From Microbacterium flavescens (GTDB lineage: Bacteria; Actinomycetota; Actinomycetes; Actinomycetales; Microbacteriaceae), in the NCBI RefSeq assembly GCF_018588945.1, contig NZ_JAFIWA010000002.1, positions 1 through 64,000 on the forward strand: a DNA stretch of 64,000 nucleotides, written 5' to 3'. Of the stretch, positions 43,401-51,360 are shown in pieces. Every line of letters begins with the position of its first letter. Position 1 is the first letter of the stretch. Position numbers and translations under genes: made by a program. The notes beneath the pieces are model-generated. The model searched no databases and was not told where the DNA came from. It was given only the letters and a program-made list of their open reading frames with translations.

Positions 43401-43503
43401 CGGTGTGCTCCTGCTCGCCGGGGTGCTGCTCGCGATGCCGTGGCAGCGGCGGGAGGACGAGGCATCCCGCCCCGCCTCGATCGCGGCGGACGACCTCAGC
43501 TGA
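40444..43503 (+). CDS. Large membrane protein with extracellular glycoside-hydrolase-like domain
   Basis: 1019 residues. An N-terminal membrane helix (about 8-30) is followed by a Pro/Ala linker and roughly 680 extracellular residues. GAVRGIYDLAHQVR resembles the N-terminal domain of GH67/GH20-type enzymes. The stretch PFRMVDMGAVGVEP, SLANGYNAVAFPGFVEF and EANDNIEGVWVWTQDGGPW suggest a TIM-barrel glycosidase. About seven membrane helices follow (from about 735). There is no close match I can name, so substrate and even catalytic activity are open. The gene is alone, with a leaderless promoter, repeats before it and a palindrome after it. Confidence 0.75.
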   Translation: MTQATRRGILAVVTGLVLLALGAGLGAVVGDALGIRTEPAAQMEPAAPTAPDLGPVVPAPSWTTVDAPESPRFDAAIESLLAASADAPERDGEATLTVVVAADGDEDDETYRLSGTATALVIEAAGESGAVRGIYDLAHQVRTGQSVAEHLGEEITSALPFRMVDMGAVGVEPDPAAWEPGTDYSHASKAFAQVLLPESPYIDENALDEAFADFDEFVRHSLANGYNAVAFPGFVEFVAFDEVADGAVYTPGDEHRAQALALRDAFGPFWQHADELGMDVFLRTDMLTLTTPLEDYLVDTFGSLDTENPALWDVYAAGLDELYAAEPALDGILIRIGEAGEVYDVEGWDYYSQLAVRTPKAVRTMLETLSTQAEASDREVIFRTWSVGVGAVGDMHTNSASYEEVLGGIDSPALIVSTKYTLGDFYSWLPLNDTLEQGAQRRIVEFQSRREFENFGAFPNDLGREYQYALQTLLEANDNIEGVWVWTQDGGPWRAGPMTLYLKAGFWQLYELDTVVASALARDPETDVADVTASWARQWFSDDPATVAAIVEAMGQSREAIEQGLYIEQFADQRVFAIGLEPPPMMWIFEWDILTGDSAVLDVLYAIARDATGGDIEQAIAGGDEAVATVELMRETVAGTDASTWRDPALRDAFTETLDYEADVLRLLAAYRAMILHLGQWHDTLSSEAYAAWDADRAEFEALAAAHIEAYEGDLDYPAYNLTAAQLGVERAERDLSMSWLARGLLVLALAWVFIGMLAARTSLVRRPGAAAARASWIASTRPWRARESTLGMLELDRWLLLIVPAALLVATRAVQTSFLSWTHLAIVFAAWAVFALVVRILVGRRSPWPVIAAVGGVVVLRCIVTLTALSFTGPGGYWFAFWTEPVFRTAYIAVAFALFVWVFVAAGWALAMQVRARRATGYVLAGVGAGLALPALVIGVFGLERALTLWNDEMGLLPWGLARILGITTYLEIPPETPWIAAAFGGVLLLAGVLLAMPWQRREDEASRPASIAADDLS

Positions 43504-43540
43504 CCCAGCTCGGGGGCGAAGCCGCCCTCGCCACCCCTTG

Positions 43541-43600
43541 TTGAGTGTCCAGGACGTGCCGCGCGCTCGGCCGGAGTGACGGCGTGTCCTGGACACTCAA
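43541..43600. repeat. Extragenic palindromic element (family B), copy 1
   Basis: TTGAGTGTCCAGGAC at 43541-43555 pairs perfectly with GTCCTGGACACTCAA at 43586-43600. Two mismatched positions inside are followed by a further GCCG/CGGC pairing. A second copy with the same outline and the same 60-base length lies at 54087-54146. It sits between two convergent gene ends (43503 and 43610). Confidence 0.8.
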
Positions 43601-43609
43601 CGGGCGGGG

Positions 43610-43984
43610 TCAGGGGTCGACGGTCATCCGGAGCTGGGCGTTGCGCAGCAGTGCGACCCCGCCCAGGATCAGCAGCAGCAGTCCGCCGGCGAGGACGACG
43701 ACCCCGATCACCCACCCGGGGTGCAGGTCGGCGGGCGACAGAGTCCGCAGCCACTCGCTGATGGCGGAGAGACCGGATGCCTCGGCCAGCGTCCACAGGG
43801 CGGTTCCGGCGAGCACGGCGAAGACGGCGCCCCAGACGATTCCGGCCCAGCGGACCCGGGGGGAGGAGGGCGTCTGCAGCGATTCCACGTCGGCGGCGGC
43901 ATCCGCGTACGGAGCGTACGTCAGCGGCGGTGGCGTGAAGGACTGCGTCGGTGAGGGGAGGGGCGCGGTGGGTTCGTTGTCCAT
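43610..43984 (-). CDS. Small two-TM membrane protein next to PspC-domain gene
   Basis: 124 residues. A Pro/Thr-rich N-terminus is followed by two hydrophobic helices (WAGIVWGAVFAVLAGTALWTL and GWVIGVVVLAGGLLLLILGGVALL). No named domain. It starts 11 bases after the PspC-domain gene on the same strand, so it is probably in the same transcript and part of the envelope-stress group. The open frame runs further upstream inside the PspC gene, but the ATG at 43984 is the natural start. Confidence 0.78.
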   Translation of the reverse strand: MDNEPTAPLPSPTQSFTPPPLTYAPYADAAADVESLQTPSSPRVRWAGIVWGAVFAVLAGTALWTLAEASGLSAISEWLRTLSPADLHPGWVIGVVVLAGGLLLLILGGVALLRNAQLRMTVDP

Positions 43985-43995
43985 GGTGAGTCCGT

Positions 43996-45579
43996 TCAGG
44001 GCTGGTAGATGGAGACGGAGACGGTGCCGGATCGCTGGTCGAGGATGACGGTCTGCCGGGTGGGCGGCTCGGCAGAGTCGGCCGGCGTGTTGTCGATGCG
44101 CTGGCGCACCACCGTGCGGCCGTCGGCGCTCGCGGCCCCGTCCCACTGCCCGTCGGCGACGGGCTCGCCGGTCTCTCCGTCGAGCGTCGACCATTGCACG
44201 CCGTCGGGACTCGTGACCTGCAGGGTGAGGATGACGTCGCCTCCGACCCAGATGTCGGTCGAACCGCTGCGCTTGTCGACCCGGATCGTCTCGCCTGAGG
44301 CGCCGTCGGTTCCGCCGAGGTCTCCGATGTCGATGGAGAGGTGACCCCAGACCTGGGTGAAGTCGCGCGGATCCCACGATCCGACGACCGTGTCTCCGAA
44401 GACGATGCCGCGAGTGACGGGCACCGCCGCCGTGCTCGTGCCGGCGATCAGGAGGGCGACCGTCAGGAAGGCGAGGAATCCGCTGCGACGGCGGATCGTC
44501 CCTGCGACGATCATCGCGATCGCGACGACCAGCGCCGCCGCGAAGAGCCCGACGGTGACCGCGACGAGCAGCTCGTCAGGCTCCACGGCGCTCCGCCACA
44601 GTGACGTGATCGCCCCGACGATGAGCGCGGCTCCCATCGTGAAGACGACGTACCCGAAGCTCGTGCGCGGGTTCGAGGCGCGACGGATGCGGCGCTGCGC
44701 CGCGGCCTCCGCGGTGAAGGTCGCCATGGCCGCGGCCCGCTCGGCCCTGGACTGATCGCGTGCGGCGCGCTCGGCATCCTGCTGCTGCTGTCGCCACGCC
44801 TGGTCCTGGTTCTTCCACGCCGCATGCTGCTCACGCCACGCGGAGATCTCGGCATCCGTCGCCACTCCTGCCGGCGCGGCCGGCTCGAGCGGCGGGGGAG
44901 TCAGGGCGGATCCGGCGGCCGACGGTGCTGAGTCGTCGGCGCTCGCCGGATCCGCCGTCGCGCGGACGCCCGAATCGTCCTGCGCGGATTCGCCGGAGTC
45001 GCTCGGATCCGCGGAAGCCCTTCGCGGATCCGTCACAGGCGCGACGCCGGACGTGGGAGCGCGGTGCGATGACGACCGCGCGATGAGGTAGATGATCCCG
45101 CCGATGGCGGCGACGGTGACCAGGGTCCAGAACCCGCCCCACGGCGACCAGTCGAAGAACGGGCCGAACGGCAGCGCGGCGGCGAAGAACCACGGCACGA
45201 CCGGGAAGATGCCGATGAGCAGCATGAGGCCGATGCCGACCATCGCGGGGTCGAAGCGACGATCGACGAGCTCGCGCAGGTGGAGACGGCCCGAGAGGTC
45301 GGGCAGCAGCGCCCAGGCGATGCCGTAGACGAGGAACATCGGAAGGCCGAACAGCGCCGCGACGACGAACACGCCGCGAACGATGATGGGGTCGATGCCC
45401 AGGCGGGCGGCGAGGCCCGCGCACACCCCGCCGATCCAGCCGTCACCGCGGGCGATGCCGAGGTCGGTCAGCCAGGCGAAGAAGCGGTCCCACGAGGAGG
45501 GACGCCCACCGGGCGGGGGCGGCGGTGGTCCGGGATCGGCGAGAGGTGCAGCATCGTGTGCGGCAGAGGCATCCGTCAT
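43996..45579 (-). CDS. PspC-domain membrane protein
   Basis: 527 residues. After a Pro-rich start, a PspC domain (about 30-100, WIGGVCAGLAARLGIDPIIVRGVFVVAALFGLPMFLVYGIAWALLP) leads into further membrane helices. A long Ala/Asp/Ser linker and a charged Gln/Glu-rich helix follow, then four more helices and a C-terminal beta-rich domain, probably outside (toastrack-like adhesin/DUF fold). Such proteins sense envelope stress. GGAGG lies nine bases before the ATG at 45579. It is divergent from a kinase that also starts with a PspC domain, which suggests that the two interact. Confidence 0.88.
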   Translation of the reverse strand: MTDASAAHDAAPLADPGPPPPPPGGRPSSWDRFFAWLTDLGIARGDGWIGGVCAGLAARLGIDPIIVRGVFVVAALFGLPMFLVYGIAWALLPDLSGRLHLRELVDRRFDPAMVGIGLMLLIGIFPVVPWFFAAALPFGPFFDWSPWGGFWTLVTVAAIGGIIYLIARSSSHRAPTSGVAPVTDPRRASADPSDSGESAQDDSGVRATADPASADDSAPSAAGSALTPPPLEPAAPAGVATDAEISAWREQHAAWKNQDQAWRQQQQDAERAARDQSRAERAAAMATFTAEAAAQRRIRRASNPRTSFGYVVFTMGAALIVGAITSLWRSAVEPDELLVAVTVGLFAAALVVAIAMIVAGTIRRRSGFLAFLTVALLIAGTSTAAVPVTRGIVFGDTVVGSWDPRDFTQVWGHLSIDIGDLGGTDGASGETIRVDKRSGSTDIWVGGDVILTLQVTSPDGVQWSTLDGETGEPVADGQWDGAASADGRTVVRQRIDNTPADSAEPPTRQTVILDQRSGTVSVSIYQP

Positions 45580-45693
45580 GCTTCGATCCTCCGACGCCTG
45601 CGCACCGCCTCGCCATGGGGTGATCCCCTGAGCGGACCCTGATCTTCGCTCCCGGGGTGCGGCACGCGCGAGTGAGGGTGGTTGGATTGCGGC

Positions 45694-46893
45694 ATGTCCT
45701 CGTCCGCCCTGCCCGCCGCACGCGACCGCGCGCCGCTGCGCCGCCCCCGCGCGTGCGCCGTGTCGGGAACGTCGGAGGCCCTCGCCGCGCACCTCGGCTG
45801 GGGGACGACCGCCGTGCGGATGATCCTCGTGCTGCTCACCCTGCTCTGGGGTGCGGGTGCGCTGCTGTACGCGTGGATCTGGGTGTTCACTCCGTGGCAG
45901 GAGGGGGATGCCGCGCCCACGCGACGCGTGCCCCTGGCGTGGATTCTCACCGGCGCGGCCGGCGTGGGGCTCGTCGCGACGTCCGCGGCGCTCATCAGCA
46001 CCGCATCGGCGCAGCTGCCCATGACCACGCAGCCCGGCTGGTTCGTGTGGGTCGCCTTCACGACCGCGTGCGCGGTGGCGGCGGGGATGTGGGCGACCTT
46101 CGTCGATCGCGACGATCCGGCTCGCGGACCCGGGCACGAGCTGGCGGTGCGGCTCACCGTGACGGGCGTCCTCGTCGCGCTCGTCGTCATGCAGGTCGCG
46201 ATCCTGCAGGAGACCGGGCTCGTCGCCTTCCTGTTCGCCGTCGCGATCATCGTGGGCATCGCGGCGGTCTACTCCTCGACCCTGATTGCGAAGTGGCGCG
46301 CGCTCTCGGGCGAGCGCGTGCGCCGCATCCGGGAGGAGCAGCGTGCCGAGATGGCGGCGCACCTCCACGACTCGGTGCTGCAGACGCTCGCCCTGATCCA
46401 GAACCGCGCCGGAGCGTCCAGCGAGGCGGCCCGGCTCGCCCGCGCCCAAGAACGCGAGCTGCGCTCGTGGCTCTACGACGGCGACGCCCCCGCCGACAGC
46501 GACCTCTCCACCGACCTGCGCGACTACGCCGGCGGTCTCGAGCTCGACTTCCCGGTGCGCATCGACGTGGTCTCGGCCGGCCTGTCCACCGAGCGCGCGA
46601 GCGGCGAGATCGCCGCGGCTGCCCGCGAGGCGATGCTCAACGCCGCCCGCCACGCCGGCGGCGAGGTCTCCGTCTACATCGAGGGCACCACGACCGGCGT
46701 CGACGTGTACGTGCGCGACCGCGGGCCGGGATTCTCGCTGGACGCCGTGACCGGCGATCGCCTGGGCGTCCGCGAGTCGATCATCGGGCGCCTGCGCCGG
46801 GTGGGAGGCTCGGCGACGGTGAAGCCGGGTGCGGGCGGCGTCGGAACCGAGGTCCATCTGCACTACGCCGGAGAGGAGGCCCGACGTGGGTGA
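45694..46893 (+). CDS. Sensor histidine kinase with N-terminal PspC domain
   Basis: About 399 residues. The N-terminus (about 22-70, SEALAAHLGWGTTAVRMILVLLTLLWGAGALLYAWIWVFTPW) is a PspC domain. Three or four more membrane helices follow. The HisKA_3-like dimerisation region has phospho-acceptor His225 (AAHLHDSVLQTL), and the ATPase part shows NAARHAGG and a G-rich DRGPGFS. It should phosphorylate the LuxR-type regulator whose GTG overlaps its stop by eight bases. The ATG at 45694 begins homology; the few codons before it lack support. It is divergent from the PspC-domain gene. Confidence 0.93.
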   Translation: MSSSALPAARDRAPLRRPRACAVSGTSEALAAHLGWGTTAVRMILVLLTLLWGAGALLYAWIWVFTPWQEGDAAPTRRVPLAWILTGAAGVGLVATSAALISTASAQLPMTTQPGWFVWVAFTTACAVAAGMWATFVDRDDPARGPGHELAVRLTVTGVLVALVVMQVAILQETGLVAFLFAVAIIVGIAAVYSSTLIAKWRALSGERVRRIREEQRAEMAAHLHDSVLQTLALIQNRAGASSEAARLARAQERELRSWLYDGDAPADSDLSTDLRDYAGGLELDFPVRIDVVSAGLSTERASGEIAAAAREAMLNAARHAGGEVSVYIEGTTTGVDVYVRDRGPGFSLDAVTGDRLGVRESIIGRLRRVGGSATVKPGAGGVGTEVHLHYAGEEARRG

Positions 46894-47560
46894 CACCCTG
46901 CGCGTCGTGCTCGTCGACGACCATTCCATCTTCCGCTCCGGACTGCGGGCCGACCTCGATCCGTCGGTCGAGATCGTCGGGGAGGCGGCCGATGTGGCCG
47001 GTGCTGTCGCGGCCATCGCCGAGCTGCAGCCCGACGTCGTGCTGCTCGACGTGCACCTGCCCGGCGCTGCGGATGCCGGCATCCCGGATGCCAGCGGCGG
47101 CGAAGCCGTGCTGCGTCGCTCTTCGCCGCTGGCCCCTCAGACCCGCTTCCTGGCATTGAGCGTGTCGGATGCCGCGGAAGACGTCGTGCGCGTGATCCGC
47201 GCCGGCGCCCGGGGGTACATCACCAAGGGCTCGTCGGGCGACGAGGTGAGCCGCGCGGTGCACGCCGTCGCAGGAGGAGATGCCGTCTTCTCCCCGCGCC
47301 TGGCGGGATTCGTGCTCGACGCGTTCGGCGCCGTGGCGGGCGAGACGGCGACCGCCAACGACGAGTTGGATCGACTGTCGGCGCGGGAGCAGGAGGTCAT
47401 GCGCCTCATCGCGCGCGGCTACGCGTACAAGGAAGTCGCGGCGGAGCTCTTCATCTCGAACAAGACCGTCGAGACGCACGTCTCGGCCGTGCTGCGCAAG
47501 CTGCAGCTGTCCTCGCGGTACGAGCTCACCGCGTGGGCCTCGGAGCGCCGCCTGCTCTGA
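46886..47560 (+). CDS. LuxR-family response regulator
   Basis: 224 residues. A receiver domain with acidic pocket DD (11-12), phospho-acceptor Asp55 (VVLLDVHLPG) and Lys in ITKGSS is followed by a LuxR helix-turn-helix (LSAREQEVMRLIARGYAYKEVAAELFISNKTVETHVSAVLRKL). The receiver has a nonstandard insertion after the phosphorylation site (AADAGIPDASGG). The open frame is longer, but the GTG at 46886 has GAGGAGG six bases upstream. It overlaps the partner kinase by eight bases. Its targets are probably the divergent PspC genes. Confidence 0.94.
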   Translation: MGDTLRVVLVDDHSIFRSGLRADLDPSVEIVGEAADVAGAVAAIAELQPDVVLLDVHLPGAADAGIPDASGGEAVLRRSSPLAPQTRFLALSVSDAAEDVVRVIRAGARGYITKGSSGDEVSRAVHAVAGGDAVFSPRLAGFVLDAFGAVAGETATANDELDRLSAREQEVMRLIARGYAYKEVAAELFISNKTVETHVSAVLRKLQLSSRYELTAWASERRLL

Positions 47561-47638
47561 CGCGGGCCCCGCTCACCGGTCTGGGCCGCCCGCTAGAGTG
47601 AGCGCGTTCGTGCTCTTCGACGTGGGATCGGGGTTCTC

Positions 47639-48787
47639 GTGAGCAAGCGTGTCGTGGTGCTGGGGGCCGGGTTCGGCGGGCTGGAGCTCGCGTCGACGCT
47701 CGCCGAGGAGTTCGCCGGCGAGATCGAGGTGGTGCTCATCGACCGCACCGAGGGGTTCGTCTTCGGCTTCTCGAAGCTCGACGTCATGTTCGGGCGCACG
47801 TCCGCCGAGCAGGTCTTCCATCGGTACGCCGATCTGGTGAAGCCGGGCGTGACCTTCGTGCACGCGGAGGTGACCGCGATCGATGCCGGGGCGAAGCAGG
47901 TCGAGACGACGGCGGGCACGTTCGCGGGCGACTTCCTCGTCATCGCGCTCGGCGCCGACTACGACATCGGGCGCACGCCCGGGCTCGCCGAGATCGGGCA
48001 CGAGTTCTACAGCGAGGCCGGCGCGTTCGCGCTGCGTGACACCCTCGCCGCGTTCGAGGGCGGCGACGTCGTCATCGGAATCACGGCCGGACCGTTCAAG
48101 TGCCCGCCCGCCCCCAGCGAGACGGCGCTCATGCTCGACGAGCGGTTGCGGGAACGCGGCATCCGCGACTCGTCCACCATCTCGCTGGTGATGCCTTTTC
48201 CGCGGCCGATTCCGCCGTCACGGGATGCCTCGGCCGCGCTCCTGGCCGCGTTCGAGGAGCGTGGCATCGAATGGCATCCCGAGACCAACGTGCGTTCGCT
48301 CGACCCCGGGTCCCGGGTCGCGAAGCTCGGTGACGGATCGCAGCTGCCGTTCGACCTCTATCTCGGAGTGCCAGTGCATCGAGTCCCCGCCGTGGTCGAG
48401 GCATCCGGTCTCACCGTCGACGGCTGGGTACCTGTCGACCCGGCCACGCTGGAGACGCCGTGGCCGGACGTCTTCGCGGTGGGCGACTGCGCGGCGGTCG
48501 GCACCCCGCGTGCGGGCGTGTTCGCCGAGCGCCAAGCGGCGACGGCAGCCCGTCAGATCGCCGCGCGCGTGCGCGGAGCCGCGGGCGGCGAAACCTATGA
48601 TGGCCGAGGCATCTGCTACATCGAGTTCGGCGGCGACGAGGTCGGGATCGTCGAGGTCTCGTTCTTCGAAGGCCGCCCGAACGGGTCGCTGCAGGGCCCG
48701 TCGCGCGAGCTGGCCGCGAACAAGCACGAGTTCGGAGCCTCCCGTGTGCGCCGCTGGTTCGACCGGGAGTGGGCACCGCTCGGCTGA
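47639..48787 (+). CDS. FAD-dependent oxidoreductase, sulfide:quinone reductase-like
   Basis: 382 residues. The N-terminal FAD-binding motif VVVLGAGFGGLE (GxGxxG), a second nucleotide motif further on, and VFAVGDCAAV near 280 are typical of pyridine-nucleotide-disulfide and NDH-2/SQR families. FKCPPAPSE around 155-165 has the Cys-Pro-Pro-x-Pro sequence of SQR/flavocytochrome sulfide dehydrogenase. Only one or two cysteines of the usual redox set are apparent, so true sulfide oxidation is uncertain. The start is GTG 47639. It is not tightly linked to its neighbours. Confidence 0.85.
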   Translation: MSKRVVVLGAGFGGLELASTLAEEFAGEIEVVLIDRTEGFVFGFSKLDVMFGRTSAEQVFHRYADLVKPGVTFVHAEVTAIDAGAKQVETTAGTFAGDFLVIALGADYDIGRTPGLAEIGHEFYSEAGAFALRDTLAAFEGGDVVIGITAGPFKCPPAPSETALMLDERLRERGIRDSSTISLVMPFPRPIPPSRDASAALLAAFEERGIEWHPETNVRSLDPGSRVAKLGDGSQLPFDLYLGVPVHRVPAVVEASGLTVDGWVPVDPATLETPWPDVFAVGDCAAVGTPRAGVFAERQAATAARQIAARVRGAAGGETYDGRGICYIEFGGDEVGIVEVSFFEGRPNGSLQGPSRELAANKHEFGASRVRRWFDREWAPLG

Positions 48788-48815
48788 GCGGGGGGCGGGT
48801 GTCGCCGCGCGCGCC

Positions 48816-48821
48816 TAGACT
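48816..48821 (+). promoter_or_regulatory. -10 hexamer TAGACT upstream of pcrA
   Basis: TAGACT lies 9 bases before the ATG at 48831, so the mRNA would have no leader or one of only a few bases. Confidence 0.45.
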
Positions 48822-48830
48822 TGTCGGGCC

Positions 48831-51290
48831 ATGACCGACGCCCCCTTTCCTCTCATCGTCGGCGGAGATCGCGGCCCCCAGCAGGCCGGCGCACGCCCCG
48901 ACGAAGACCTCCTCACCGGGCTGAACCCCCAGCAGCGCGAGGCCGTCACCTACCGCGGTCCGGCGCTGCTCATCGTCGCCGGCGCGGGCTCGGGTAAGAC
49001 GAGCGTGCTCACGCGCCGCATCGCGTCGCTTCTGCGCGCACGCGAGGCGTGGCCCAGCCAGATCCTGGCCATCACCTTCACCAACAAGGCCGCGGGCGAG
49101 ATGCGCGAACGCGTCGAGCAGCTCGTCGGCGACACCGCGCGCGGCATGTGGATCTCGACGTTCCACTCGGCGTGCGTGCGCATCCTGCGCCGAGAGGCCG
49201 AGCAGTTCGGCTTCACGAAGGCGTTCACCATCTACGACTCGGGCGACTCGCGCGCGCTCATCAAGCGGCTCGTCAAAGAGCACGAGGCCGACGCCTTCGG
49301 ACTCACGCCCGCGGCGACGCAGAGCAAGATCTCCAAGCTCAAGAACGAGTTGGCGGATGCCGAGTCCTACGCCCGCTCGGCGAACATGAGCGACCCCGCC
49401 GAGCGCGTGTTCGTCGAGCTGTTCGCGGCGTACCAGCGCGAGCTGCAGCGCGCGAACGCCTTCGACTTCGACGACCTCATCGCGCAGACGGTGTTCCTCT
49501 TCCGCGCGTTCCCGCAGGTCGCCGACGTCTACCGCCGGCGCTTCCGGCACATCCTGGTCGACGAGTACCAGGACACGAACCACGCGCAGTACGCGCTCAT
49601 CCACGAGCTGACGCGGCCCATCGGCTCCGACGCCGGTCCGATCGCGTCCTCCGGCGGCATGATGATCTTCGAGCCCGAGCCGGCCGACGATCCCGAGCAC
49701 GCGGGCGCCTCGCTCACGGTGGTCGGCGACTCCGACCAGTCGATCTACGCGTTCCGCGGCGCCGACATCCGCAACATCAGCGAGTTCGAGCGCGACTACC
49801 CCGGCGCGAAGGTGGTGCTGCTCGAGCAGAACTACCGCTCGACGCAGAACATCCTGTCGGCGGCGAACGCGGTCATCAGCAACAACTTCGACCGCAAAGA
49901 CAAGAAACTGTGGACCGACGTCGGTGCGGGCGAGCAGATCGTCGGGTTCACCGGCTACTCGCAGCACGACGAGGCGCAATTCGTGGCCGACGAGGTCGAG
50001 GTGCTGCGCAAGGCCGGCATCGACTACTCGCAGATGGCCGTCTTCTACCGCACCAACTCGCAGTCCCGTGCGCTGGAGGAGATCTTCATCCGGTCGGCCG
50101 TGCCGTACAAGATCATGGGCGGCACGAAGTTCTACGAGCGCGCCGAGATCAAAGACGCCCTCGCCTACCTGGTCGCGGTGTCGAACCCCGCCGACGAGAT
50201 GGCGATGCGGCGCATCATCAACCGTCCCCGCCGCGGCATCGGCGACGTCACCGTCGAGGCGATCTCCCGCTACGCGCAGGAGGAGCAGATCACCTTCCGC
50301 GATGCGCTCGCCAACGCGTCGGCTCTCGGTGTCGGCCCCAAGATCCAGACGGCGATCGCTCATCTCGACGCGGTCCTGGCCGAGGCATCCGCTCTCATGC
50401 TTCCCGCCACCGGCGAACTCGCGCCGCCGACCGCGGTCGCCGAAGGGCTCCAGCTGCTGCTGAGCAAGAGCGGGTACTACGACGCGCTGCGGGCGAGCAA
50501 AGACGCGCAGGACGAAGCGCGCATCGAGAACCTCGACGAGCTCGTCGCCGTTGCGCGGGAGTTCGCGCGCAACAACCCCGAGGGCACGGTGATCGACTTC
50601 CTCGCGGAGGTCGCGCTCGTCTCCGACGCGGATGATCTCGAGGATGCCTCGGGTTCGGTCTCGCTGATGACCCTGCACACCGCGAAGGGCCTCGAATACG
50701 ACGCGGTGTTCGTCACCGGTGTCGAGGAGGACCTCATCCCGCACCGCATCTCGGCGAACGAGCCCGGCGGACCCCAAGAGGAGCGACGGCTGTTCTACGT
50801 GGGCATCACGCGCGCCCGTAAGCGGCTTTACGTCTCTCTCGCGATGACCCGGGCGCAGTTCGGCGAGGTGACGGTCGCGATGCCGAGCCGGTTCCTGCAG
50901 GAGATCCCGGCCGAGCTGCTCAACTGGCGACAGTCGCCGGGCGACGTGAACTCGCGCGGGGGCACGCAGTCGCGCGCGCTGAACGCGCGCCGCGCGTCGG
51001 GCTCCGGCTACGGCGGATCCGGCAAGCGCTACGGCGACGACCTCGTGCCGCTCGCGAAGCGCGAGCCGAGTGGCAACCTCGAGCGGTTCGCGAACCGCAT
51101 CCCCGCGAAGGTGCGAGACAACGGCGACATGCAGCTTGCGCCGGGCGACCGCATCCGTCACGACGACTTCGGTGAGGGGCGCGTGGACGCGGTCACCGGC
51201 GAAGGTGCGAAGCGCGTGGCCCACGTACGGTTCGACAAGGTCGGTCCGAAGAAGCTGCTGATCAAGATCGCGCCGATCGAGAAGCTGTAG
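48831..51290 (+). CDS. pcrA: ATP-dependent DNA helicase PcrA/UvrD
   Basis: 819 residues, a 3'-5' SF1A helicase for repair and removal of proteins from DNA. Motifs: Q-motif LNPQQREAV, Walker A AGAGSGKT, motif Ia TFTNKAAGEMRERV, motif II VDEYQDTN, motif III VGDSDQSIYAFRGA, motif IV FEQNYRST-type LEQNYRST, motif V MTLHTAKGLEYDAVF and motif VI YVGITRARKRLY. The C-terminus (GDRIRHDDFGEGRVDAVTGEGAKRVAHVRFDKVGPKKLLIKIAPIEKL) is the Tudor-like RNA-polymerase-binding domain. There is a short insertion after motif II (around 265-300, acidic and Gly-rich). The length is normal. It is apparently transcribed alone. Confidence 0.96.
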   Translation: MTDAPFPLIVGGDRGPQQAGARPDEDLLTGLNPQQREAVTYRGPALLIVAGAGSGKTSVLTRRIASLLRAREAWPSQILAITFTNKAAGEMRERVEQLVGDTARGMWISTFHSACVRILRREAEQFGFTKAFTIYDSGDSRALIKRLVKEHEADAFGLTPAATQSKISKLKNELADAESYARSANMSDPAERVFVELFAAYQRELQRANAFDFDDLIAQTVFLFRAFPQVADVYRRRFRHILVDEYQDTNHAQYALIHELTRPIGSDAGPIASSGGMMIFEPEPADDPEHAGASLTVVGDSDQSIYAFRGADIRNISEFERDYPGAKVVLLEQNYRSTQNILSAANAVISNNFDRKDKKLWTDVGAGEQIVGFTGYSQHDEAQFVADEVEVLRKAGIDYSQMAVFYRTNSQSRALEEIFIRSAVPYKIMGGTKFYERAEIKDALAYLVAVSNPADEMAMRRIINRPRRGIGDVTVEAISRYAQEEQITFRDALANASALGVGPKIQTAIAHLDAVLAEASALMLPATGELAPPTAVAEGLQLLLSKSGYYDALRASKDAQDEARIENLDELVAVAREFARNNPEGTVIDFLAEVALVSDADDLEDASGSVSLMTLHTAKGLEYDAVFVTGVEEDLIPHRISANEPGGPQEERRLFYVGITRARKRLYVSLAMTRAQFGEVTVAMPSRFLQEIPAELLNWRQSPGDVNSRGGTQSRALNARRASGSGYGGSGKRYGDDLVPLAKREPSGNLERFANRIPAKVRDNGDMQLAPGDRIRHDDFGEGRVDAVTGEGAKRVAHVRFDKVGPKKLLIKIAPIEKL

Positions 51291-51347
51291 CGGCGGTCGC
51301 GTCCCACCGCCTGGGGACAGTCGCGGTCGGCGTTCCTGCGCCCGGGT

Positions 51348-51353
51348 TAGGCT
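51348..51353 (+). promoter_or_regulatory. -10 hexamer TAGGCT of a leaderless promoter
   Basis: TAGGCT is 7 bases before the ATG at 51361, and there is no Shine-Dalgarno sequence between them. Confidence 0.5.
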
Positions 51354-51360
51354 CGAACGC

